DNA from: Streptosporangiaceae bacterium | Lineage (GTDB): Bacteria > Actinomycetota > Actinomycetes > Streptosporangiales > Streptosporangiaceae | DNA length: 5,920 nucleotides | Direction: 5' to 3' | Assembly: GCA_030040475.1 (NCBI GenBank) | Contig: JASHTQ010000103.1 | Location: forward strand, 1-5,920 | Shown: piece by piece, positions 1-4,065 of the stretch | Numbering within the stretch: the stretch's first letter is position 1 | How the letters are laid out: every line of letters starts with the position of its first letter | The notes under the pieces: generated by a model | Told to the model about the DNA's origin: nothing | The model's database searches: none | What the model saw: only the letters and a program-made list of their open reading frames with translations | Made by a program: the position numbers and the translations under genes

Positions 1-564
1 AGGGACGAGTCGAGCGCCTGGGCCTGGCTGCCGCTGGGGATCAGGGACACGTTCGACTCCGCGCCGGGCGCGGCGGAGGCGGACGACGACATCCACTTCG
101 CCTTCGGCGACGCCGCCCGCGGCGCGGCCGGGTTCCGCCTCACCCACCAGCAGGCGATCGCGGCGCAGGCGGTCGCGCTCGCCGGCGGACCTCCCGCGCC
201 GCGGGCGGTGCTGTTCGGCCAGGTCGCGCCGGTGGCGATGATGCTCGCGTCGCCGGAGCTGCTGCGCTCCTGGGTGGCCGGCACGCTGGCCGACCTGGCC
301 ACCGACGACGAGCACCACGCGCGGCTGCGCCAGACCCTGCTGGTCTTCCTGCAGTCAGGCGGCAGCTACAAGACGACCGCCGAACGGCTGGTCCTGCATA
401 AGAACACGGTGCAGTACCGGATCCGCAAGGCCGAGGAGAGCCTCGGGCGGCCGGTGGCCGACGGCCGGCCGGACGTGGAACTCGCGCTGCTGGCAAGCCA
501 CTGGCTCGGCCCGGCCGTGCTCCGCCCCGCGGCGGCCCCAGCCGACGCCCGCCGCGCCACCTGA
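1..564 (+). CDS. PucR/CdaR-type transcriptional regulator, C-terminal part (5' end outside window)
   Basis: The reading frame is open from base 1 to a TGA at 562-564 and gives 187 residues, with the N-terminus missing. Seen: residues about 30-60 (IHFAFGD, then AAGFRLTHQQA) resemble the GGDEF-like middle domain of CdaR/PucR regulators. Residues about 109-150 (LRQTLLVFLQSGGSYKTTAE, then LHKNTVQYRIRKAEESLGRP) are the characteristic C-terminal PucR helix-turn-helix (HTH_30) with its conserved N-T-V-x-Y-R-x-R-K/R recognition helix. Known: such proteins are DNA-binding activators or repressors of catabolic, purine or amino-acid genes, and their N-terminal sensor domain decides the ligand. That domain is outside the window, so no effector or target can be named. 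The last 20 residues are an Ala/Pro-rich tail. The gene converges with the Usp gene, with only 14 bp between the two stop codons. Confidence 0.9.
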   Translation, partial: RDESSAWAWLPLGIRDTFDSAPGAAEADDDIHFAFGDAARGAAGFRLTHQQAIAAQAVALAGGPPAPRAVLFGQVAPVAMMLASPELLRSWVAGTLADLATDDEHHARLRQTLLVFLQSGGSYKTTAERLVLHKNTVQYRIRKAEESLGRPVADGRPDVELALLASHWLGPAVLRPAAAPADARRAT

Positions 565-578
565 CGCCCGCCGCTGGA

Positions 579-1064
579 TCAGGCCGGGACGACGACCGCC
601 TGAACGTCGGGCCGGCCGATCAGCCAGCGTGCCAACGACCGGTGCAGCCGCAGCCACGGCCTGCGCCGTTCGCCGACCACCACGGCGATCGGGGAGATCT
701 CGTTCACCAGGTTCTTCACGATGTGGTGCACGACTCCCCTGCGCCAGGTGAAGGTCCACTCCACCGGCGGCCCGAGGGCCAGCACGTTGCCGACCCGGTC
801 CCGGAGTTGGTCGGCGGCGGCGCTGTCCGCCTCGGCCAGCATGGCCGTCGGGACCGGCATGCCCGCCGCGCCGCCCCACCACATCCGCGGCGCGCTGACG
901 TGGGCTACGCGGAGCCGGGCCTGCCGGCTGTCGGCGATCTCCGCGGCCAGCAGCAGGGACGCAAGGCTGCCGATCGTGTCATCGATAAGGACGAGCACCA
1001 CGGGCCGGGCATCGACGTCCGGCGATCGCGGCCACGCCTGTCCGGGTTGCTCTCCGGTGTGCAC
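579..1064 (-). CDS. Small UspA-fold (universal stress protein) domain protein, KdpD-like subtype
   Basis: 161 residues from a GTG start at 1064 to TGA at 579-581. The start is supported by a GAGGTG Shine-Dalgarno 8 nt upstream. Seen: a Usp-like alternation, with strand 1 and an acidic pair at residues 22-29 (VVLVLIDD), strand 2 with the VAHV motif at 53-56, a Gly/Pro/Met-rich insert at 61-76, a helix, then 'PIAVVVGERRRPWLRLHRSL' at 125-144 and a final strand at 154-159. The usual ATP-loop signature G-x2-G-x9-G-[ST] is not intact: only G131 is present and the second and third glycines are absent. The end (VVGERRRPW, then SLARWLI, then DVQAVVV) looks more like the Usp domain inside KdpD sensor kinases than like free-standing UspA; this is pattern memory, not a search. 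Likely cytoplasmic and possibly not ATP-binding. It is divergent from marR across a shared operator region, so MarR control is inferred. Confidence 0.7.
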   Translation of the reverse strand: MHTGEQPGQAWPRSPDVDARPVVLVLIDDTIGSLASLLLAAEIADSRQARLRVAHVSAPRMWWGGAAGMPVPTAMLAEADSAAADQLRDRVGNVLALGPPVEWTFTWRRGVVHHIVKNLVNEISPIAVVVGERRRPWLRLHRSLARWLIGRPDVQAVVVPA

Positions 1065-1072
1065 GTCACTGC

Positions 1073-1078
1073 CACCTC
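1073..1078 (-). promoter_or_regulatory. Ribosome binding site of the usp gene
   Basis: On the minus strand GAGGTG lies 8 nt before the GTG at 1064-1062. It fixes the GTG as the start although no ATG is near. Confidence 0.65.
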
Positions 1079-1095
1079 GCCCTCTGGGGGTCGAT

Positions 1096-1114
1096 GTATC
1101 AGTTAGCCTGATAC
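1096..1114. promoter_or_regulatory. Operator 1 of the usp-marR intergenic region (probable MarR site)
   Basis: GTATCAGTTAGCCTGATAC is an inverted repeat: arms GTATCAG and CTGATAC match perfectly (7 bp) around a 5-bp centre. It lies between divergent usp and marR, the usual place for a MarR autoregulatory site. It shares the centre and right arm (TAGCCTGATAC) with the second copy at 1116-1134. Assignment to the adjacent MarR is inferred from position. Confidence 0.75.
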
Positions 1115-1117
1115 TAT
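1109..1117 (+). promoter_or_regulatory. Possible marR promoter: extended -10 between the two operators
   Basis: TGATACTAT fits the extended -10 pattern TGN-TANNNT. No convincing -35 is seen about 17 nt upstream. Initiation near 1124 would put the ATG at 1116 outside the transcript and leave about 28 nt of leader before the GTG start at 1152. It overlaps the right arm of operator 1 and touches operator 2, so a bound repressor would block it. Confidence 0.35.
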
Positions 1118-1134
1118 GTCAGGTAGCCTGATAC
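1116..1134. promoter_or_regulatory. Operator 2 of the usp-marR intergenic region (probable MarR site)
   Basis: ATGTCAGGTAGCCTGATAC is a second copy of the repeat at 1096-1114. Its right arm is identical, and its left arm matches the ideal GTATCAGG in 6 of 8 positions. The two copies are exactly 20 bp apart centre to centre, about two helical turns, so two dimers would sit on the same face of the DNA. Confidence 0.7.
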
Positions 1135-1141
1135 TCGCAAC

Positions 1142-1147
1142 GGAGGA
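1142..1147 (+). promoter_or_regulatory. Ribosome binding site deciding the marR start
   Basis: GGAGGA lies 4-5 nt before the GTG at 1152. The in-frame ATG at 1116 has no such site and lies inside operator 2, so the GTG is chosen. Confidence 0.75.
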
Positions 1148-1151
1148 CCGA

Positions 1152-1595
1152 GTGGCTCCCGTCACACCGCTGCCCCGCGTCACCGACAGCACGAAGTACC
1201 TGCTCAAGCGCGCCCAGGCCGCGCTGCACGCCGCGCTGGCCGACGCGCTGCGCGAGCGCGGCGTCACCGTCGCGCAGTGGGCCGCCCTCACCGTCATTGA
1301 CGAGGAGCCGGGCTTGTCCAACGCCGACCTGGCCCGCCGGGCGTTCGTCACCCCGCAGACGATGAACCAGGCGCTGCGCGAGCTTGAGGAAAGGGGCTGG
1401 GTGACCCGCCGCCGGCACCCCGGCCACGGCCGCATCCGGCAAGCCGAGCTGACCGCGGACGGCCGCGGCATCCTGGCCGCCTGCCACCAGGTCGTCGGCG
1501 CGATCGAGGAGCGAATGCTCGCCGGGCTCAGCGCGCCGGACCGCCGGCAACTCGAGGCGGCCCTGCGCGCCTGCATCGCCGCGCTCACCCGGTAG
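1152..1595 (+). CDS. MarR-family winged helix-turn-helix transcriptional regulator
   Basis: 147 residues from GTG at 1152 to TAG at 1593-1595, a normal length for MarR proteins. Seen: an N-terminal dimerisation helix (residues about 12-36, with KYLLKRAQAALHAALADALR), then 'VTVAQWAALTVIDEEPGLSN' at 38-57. The HTH has 'ADLARRAFVTPQTMNQALRE' at 58-77, with T67-E80 as the recognition helix. The wing follows (RRRHPGHGRIRQAELT, about 86-101), then C-terminal dimer helices. Known: MarR dimers usually bind 16-20 bp inverted repeats and are released by small phenolic or oxidising ligands. The only cysteines are late, in the C-terminal helices (ILAACHQ and RACIAAL), so Cys-based sensing is possible but unproven. 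Divergent from usp, it most likely represses both genes through the two inverted repeats. A marR-frame coding-like stretch follows the stop codon (see findings). Confidence 0.93.
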   Translation: MAPVTPLPRVTDSTKYLLKRAQAALHAALADALRERGVTVAQWAALTVIDEEPGLSNADLARRAFVTPQTMNQALRELEERGWVTRRRHPGHGRIRQAELTADGRGILAACHQVVGAIEERMLAGLSAPDRRQLEAALRACIAALTR

Positions 1596-1718
1596 TCGTT
1601 CTCGCTGAGCCGGGGGCATCACAAGATCGTCATCCTGGCCAGCCGCGGCCTGACCGGCGGCGAGATCGCCGGCCGCCACCAGCTCCGCGACCTCATCGAC
1701 CGGGCCGAAGGCCGGTGA
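1596..1718 (+). pseudogene. Coding-like stretch directly after marR, possible gene remnant or readthrough extension
   Basis: After the marR TAG the same frame stays open for 40 codons to TGA at 1716-1718. The part from about 1617 reads HHKIVILASRGLTGGEIAGR and then HQLRDLIDRAEGR, with nearly all third positions G or C (about 32 of 34 codons counted). This looks like the C-terminal end of a real protein. There is no start codon with a ribosome site, and the last 26 bp overlap the end of tetR antisense. It could be a decayed gene end, a readthrough tail of MarR, or chance in high-GC DNA. I do not recognise the family. Confidence 0.25.
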
Positions 1719-2364
1719 GCAGCGCGGTCAGCACGCGGGTCAGCCGCGGGCCGACCTCGACCACGGCGTGCGCGAGGCGCGGATCGCCGCGGTAGAGCTC
1801 CAGGACCTCCGGGCCCGGCGTGGCCATCTGCCACAGCGCTCCGGCCAGGCTGGTCGCGGTAGCGATCACGTCGACCGCCTGCTGCTCGGTCAGCCCGAGC
1901 AGCCGGGTGAGCTCGCCGCCGATCGCGCCGACCTCGTCGAGCGTCACCAGCTTGAAGGCGCGCACGGATTCGATCGACACGTTGCGCTCGAGGTTGAGCG
2001 GCGCCTGCGCGAGCAGATCGCAGAACATCGGGCGCTCGACGAGCGAGTCGGCAAACGCCGCCGCGACGGCTGCGGGCGACGCGGCGGGGGCCAGCACCCC
2101 CAGCCTCCTCAGCAGCGCCGCAGACCAACCGCGCCAGCCGGCGGCCGTCAGCCTGAGGAAGATCTCCTCCCGCGTCTCGAAGTACCGCAGCATCGCGGAC
2201 TTGTGCATGCCGACGGCGTCGGCGATGTCGGTCAGCGTGACCTGGCGGATGCCGCGCGCGGCGCCCAGCTTCGTCGCGGCGTCCAGGATCGCCGCCTCGC
2301 GCTGCTGCTTCGCCTCGGCGGAGCGCGCGCGCTGGAACCCGGCCGTCGTCATGCCTCCGATCAT
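1693..2364 (-). CDS. TetR-family transcriptional repressor
   Basis: 223 residues from ATG at 2364 to TGA at 1693-1695. An ATG at 2352 (giving MTTAGFQRAR, 219 residues) is an alternative. Neither start has a well-placed Shine-Dalgarno: GGAGG lies only 1 nt before the second ATG and after the first. Seen: a basic N-terminus, helix 1 (REAAILDAATKLGAARGI, 22-39), and the HTH 'TLTDIADAVGMHKSAMLRYF' at 43-62 followed by ETREEIFLRL, all typical of TetR. The ligand domain includes ERPMFCDLLAQAPLNLERNV at about 114-133 and WQMATPGPEVLELYRGDPRL near the end, like a common actinobacterial TetR C-terminal domain. The ligand is unknown. It is divergent from the SDR gene with a 33-bp palindrome between them, so repression of itself and the SDR-dsbA operon is inferred. 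Its 3' end converges with marR, 97 bp apart. Confidence 0.93.
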   Translation of the reverse strand: MIGGMTTAGFQRARSAEAKQQREAAILDAATKLGAARGIRQVTLTDIADAVGMHKSAMLRYFETREEIFLRLTAAGWRGWSAALLRRLGVLAPAASPAAVAAAFADSLVERPMFCDLLAQAPLNLERNVSIESVRAFKLVTLDEVGAIGGELTRLLGLTEQQAVDVIATATSLAGALWQMATPGPEVLELYRGDPRLAHAVVEVGPRLTRVLTALLTGLRPGR

Positions 2365-2368
2365 ACCG

Positions 2369-2401
2369 CAACAGAGTTGCGTTATTAACGAAACTGTGTT
2401 G
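2369..2401. promoter_or_regulatory. 33-bp imperfect palindrome, probable TetR operator
   Basis: The symmetry centre is T2385 in GTTATTAAC. Going out 16 positions on each side, 14 of 16 pairs are complementary. Each half carries a 9-bp box, AACAGAGTT on the left and AACTGTGTT on the right, related as inverted copies with one mismatch. The inner part CGTTATTAACG is itself palindromic, and the left half also contains GCAACAGAGTTGC, a small inverted repeat. The length would suit two TetR dimers, as known for QacR-like sites, or one long site. It occupies most of the 48-bp tetR-SDR gap and covers the candidate promoter elements on both strands. Binding by the neighbouring TetR is inferred. Confidence 0.8.
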
Positions 2402-2405
2402 TACT
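2376..2405 (+). promoter_or_regulatory. Candidate SDR promoter (leaderless)
   Basis: TTGCGT at 2376 (half of a -35 consensus) and TGTACT at 2400-2405 (4 of 6 of the -10) are 18 nt apart. Initiation 7-8 nt after the -10 would fall on or next to the A of the SDR ATG at 2413. No Shine-Dalgarno precedes this ATG, which fits a leaderless transcript. The -35 overlaps the palindrome. Confidence 0.4.
2382..2388 (-). promoter_or_regulatory. Possible tetR -10 element
   Basis: On the minus strand the A/T-rich GTTAATAAC gives TTAATA or TAATAA as a -10. Initiation near 2375 would leave a leader of about 11 nt to ATG 2364 or 23 nt to ATG 2352. It lies at the centre of the palindrome. No clear -35 was seen. 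Confidence 0.3.
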
Positions 2406-2412
2406 AAGTTTC

Positions 2413-3297
2413 ATGCAGACAGACACACGGCAGGTATGGTTCGTCACCGGCTCATCCCGCGGCTTCGGCCGTGCCCTCGTCAAGGCGGCGCTCGTGGCGG
2501 GCGACCGAGTCGTCGCCACGGCACGCCGTCCCGAGCAGTTGTCCGAGTTCGTACGGGACTACGGCGAGCGGGTGCTGCCGCTTGCCCTCGACGTGACCGA
2601 CGCCGACGCCGTACGGGAAGCGGTCGGCGCCGCGGTGCAGCACTTCGGCCGTCTGGACGTCGTCGTCAACAACGCCGGCTACGCGAACCTCGCCCCGATC
2701 GAGACGGGCGACGAGGCCGACTTCAGGACCCAGTTCGAGACCAACTTCTGGGGCGTGTACCACGTGTCGAAGGCGGTCATCCCGTGCCTGCGCGAGCAGG
2801 GCGGCGGCGTCATCGTGCAGTTCTCCTCGGTCGGCGGGCGGGTCGGCGGATCCCCCGGCATCGCCAGCTACCAGGCGGCCAAGTTCGCCGTCGACGGCTT
2901 CGGCAGGGTCCTCGCGGCCGAGACCGCGCCGTTCGGCGTGCGGGTCATGGTCGTGGAGCCCAGCGGCTTCGCGACCGACTGGGCGGGCGCCTCGATGACG
3001 ATCCACGACATCCCCGCGGACTACGACACCACGATCGGCGCCATGCACCGCCGCGTCCGCGGCAGCACCGCCGGCGCGGCCGGCGACCCCGAGCGCGGGG
3101 CCGAGATCATCGTCCGGGCCGTCAAGCGCGACAACCCGCCGTCGCACCTGCTGCTCGGCGTGACCGCCGTCGAGATGGCGCTGGACTACTCTCGCCGCCA
3201 GATCGCCGAGGCATCGGCCTGGCAGGACGTCAGCCGGTCGGCCGACTACGCGCAGCCCTACCCGGCCGAGTTCCCGCCGGACAAGCCCCAGGAATAG
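2413..3297 (+). CDS. Short-chain dehydrogenase/reductase (classical SDR, probably NADP(H)-dependent)
   Basis: 294 residues from ATG at 2413 to TAG at 3295-3297. Seen: the Rossmann cofactor loop TGSSRGFG at 12-19; D60-V61 (adenine pocket); NNAG at 86-89; and the catalytic set N111, S139 (FSSVGG), Y153 and K157 (YQAAK). PSGFATDW follows at 183-190, the usual PG-like substrate loop. R16 in the glycine loop and R38-R39 after strand 2 favour NADP(H) over NAD(H), by the known rule for SDRs. The length is longer than a minimal 250-residue SDR. The extra C-terminal part (about 240-294, SHLLLGVTAVEMALDYSRRQ and a Pro-rich end) is typical of a common actinobacterial SDR group. The substrate (a ketone or alcohol) cannot be named. 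It is cytoplasmic. No ribosome site precedes the ATG, so leaderless initiation is likely. It is the first gene of an operon with the DsbA-like protein, under presumed TetR control. Confidence 0.95.
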   Translation: MQTDTRQVWFVTGSSRGFGRALVKAALVAGDRVVATARRPEQLSEFVRDYGERVLPLALDVTDADAVREAVGAAVQHFGRLDVVVNNAGYANLAPIETGDEADFRTQFETNFWGVYHVSKAVIPCLREQGGGVIVQFSSVGGRVGGSPGIASYQAAKFAVDGFGRVLAAETAPFGVRVMVVEPSGFATDWAGASMTIHDIPADYDTTIGAMHRRVRGSTAGAAGDPERGAEIIVRAVKRDNPPSHLLLGVTAVEMALDYSRRQIAEASAWQDVSRSADYAQPYPAEFPPDKPQE

Positions 3298-3314
3298 GCT
3301 GCTGAGGTCTCCCC

Positions 3315-3320
3315 GGAGGG
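3315..3320 (+). promoter_or_regulatory. Ribosome binding site of the dsbA-like gene
   Basis: GGAGGG stands 4 nt before ATG 3325, inside the 27-bp gap after the SDR stop codon. It gives the second gene its own strong translation start, in contrast to the SDR. Confidence 0.8.
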
Positions 3321-3324
3321 ATCC

Positions 3325-3897
3325 ATGACCGAACTGGCTAGGCCTGGCCGGCTTCCGAGCGGCGCGACCGCCGAAGGCGACGGGATCGTGATCGGGCAGG
3401 GCCCGGTTCGCGTCGACGCGTTCATCGACTTCCTGTGCCCGTTCTGCCGGCAGTTCGAGCTGGCGGCAGATTCCACCCTGACCCGCCTGGTGGCCGACGG
3501 GCAGATCAGCCTCGTCTACCACCCGATGAACTTCCTCGACGAGGCGTCGACGACGAACTACTCCACCCGCGCCGCCGCGGCCTCGGGCTGCGCCGCCGAC
3601 GGCGGGCGGTTCGCGGAATTCGCGCATGCGCTGTTCGTCAGCCAGCCGCCGGAGGGCGGGCCGGGCCTCAGCGACGCCGATCTCGCCAGCATCGGGCAGA
3701 ACGTGGGTCTGGCAGGCACGGCGTTCACCGCCTGCCTGTCCGACGCGCCCTATCTCGACTGGCCGCAGTACGTGACGGCGCGGGCCACCGAGCTTGGCGT
3801 CGAGGCGACGCCGACCGTCCTGGTCGACGGCACGGCCGTGCGAGCCGATCCGCGATCGATCGCCGCCGCCGTGGCCGACGCCGCCGGCGGGCGCTGA
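3325..3897 (+). CDS. DsbA-family thioredoxin-fold oxidoreductase (CPFC), no export signal
   Basis: 190 residues from ATG at 3325 to TGA at 3895-3897. Seen: a thioredoxin strand then active site C38-P-F-C41 (VDAFIDFLCPFCRQFE); a helical insert (about 80-155) with SGCAADGGRFAEFAHALF; a T162-cis-P163 loop (GVEATPTVLVDG); and a C-terminal helix. This order fits the DsbA/Thioredoxin_4 group. Two further cysteines, C89 and C137, are spaced from the active site much like the second, structural disulfide I recall for mycobacterial DsbA. Most such actinobacterial proteins are secreted or membrane-anchored, but here the N-terminus is short and hydrophilic. The frame upstream closes at the SDR stop, so no signal peptide can be added: a cytoplasmic location is inferred. 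It lies 27 bp after the SDR, so co-transcription is very likely. Role: thiol-disulfide exchange or thiol-dependent reduction; the partner is unknown. Confidence 0.9.
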   Translation: MTELARPGRLPSGATAEGDGIVIGQGPVRVDAFIDFLCPFCRQFELAADSTLTRLVADGQISLVYHPMNFLDEASTTNYSTRAAAASGCAADGGRFAEFAHALFVSQPPEGGPGLSDADLASIGQNVGLAGTAFTACLSDAPYLDWPQYVTARATELGVEATPTVLVDGTAVRADPRSIAAAVADAAGGR

Positions 3898-3914
3898 CCC
3901 ACGCGCCCGGACGG

Positions 3915-4010
3915 TCAGGGCGTGGTGTTGATCGCCGCCCAGGTCGTCGTCGGCATGGCGCGGGCCTGCTCGAGGTCCGGCGAAGCGCGCTGGATGCGCA
4001 GTAGCGTGTT
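3915..4010 (-). pseudogene. Coding-like stretch on the minus strand, possible 3' end of a lost gene
   Basis: On the minus strand the frame ending in TGA at 3917-3915 reads NTLLRIQRASPDLEQARAMP and then TTTWAAINTTP-stop, with about 29 of 31 third positions G or C. It looks like an ordinary protein C-terminus, yet upstream it runs into the L,D-transpeptidase gene antisense. The opposite frame shares the same third positions, so base composition cannot tell which strand would be coding. It may be a relic, a small unrecognised gene, or chance. I do not recognise a family. Confidence 0.2.
4002..4007 (+). promoter_or_regulatory. Possible -10 element of the L,D-transpeptidase promoter
   Basis: TAGCGT fits TANNNT and is a common type of actinobacterial -10. 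No good -35 is found about 17 nt upstream. If real, transcription would begin near 4014 and the leader would carry the 18-bp palindrome at 4028-4045 and the ribosome site. Tentative. Confidence 0.25.
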
Positions 4011-4027
4011 CGGTGGCGACGCGCGAG

Positions 4028-4045
4028 GGTGCCCGGCCGGGCACC
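4028..4045. repeat. 18-bp perfect palindrome upstream of the L,D-transpeptidase gene
   Basis: GGTGCCCGGCCGGGCACC is identical to its reverse complement. It ends 7 nt before the Shine-Dalgarno of the L,D-transpeptidase gene. It could be an operator on DNA or, in RNA, a 7-bp G/C stem with a 4-base loop that affects translation. No run of T follows, so it is not a typical terminator of the upstream gene. Confidence 0.6.
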
Positions 4046-4052
4046 GCGAGGC

Positions 4053-4057
4053 GGAGG
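4053..4057 (+). promoter_or_regulatory. Ribosome binding site deciding the L,D-transpeptidase start
   Basis: GGAGG is 8 nt before ATG 4066. The in-frame GTG at 3922 would put 48 residues before the signal peptide and has no such site, so ATG 4066 is chosen. Confidence 0.8.
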
Positions 4058-4065
4058 TGGACGGC

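Larger units (their letters stand above)
1094..1122 (-). promoter_or_regulatory. Possible usp promoter overlapping the operator
   Basis: Minus strand: CTGACA (1122-1117) matches 5 of 6 bases of the -35 consensus. About 17 nt downstream lies a poor -10 (GATACA or ATACAT, 1100-1094). Initiation near 1088 would leave a leader of about 24 nt with the ribosome site in it. The -10 is weak, so this is tentative. The elements fall inside the two inverted repeats, as expected for repression. Confidence 0.3.

Noticed and set aside
642..1131. Plus-strand open frames across the usp gene.
   Set aside because: Their products are low-complexity and lack the Usp-fold pattern and ribosome site seen on the minus strand. 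They also cross the operator region.
1116..1151. ATG at 1116 as the marR start, adding 12 residues.
   Set aside because: It has no ribosome site, lies inside operator 2 and probably upstream of the transcription start. GTG 1152 has GGAGGA at good spacing.
1654..1672. CCGGCG / CGCCGG inverted repeat with a 7-nt loop between marR and tetR, as a terminator.
   Set aside because: The stem is only 6 bp with no following T run on either strand, and such G/C repeats are common by chance here.
3922..4065. GTG at 3922 as the transpeptidase start, adding 48 residues.
   Set aside because: This would bury the signal peptide inside the protein and lacks a ribosome site. ATG 4066 has GGAGG and begins directly with a signal peptide.
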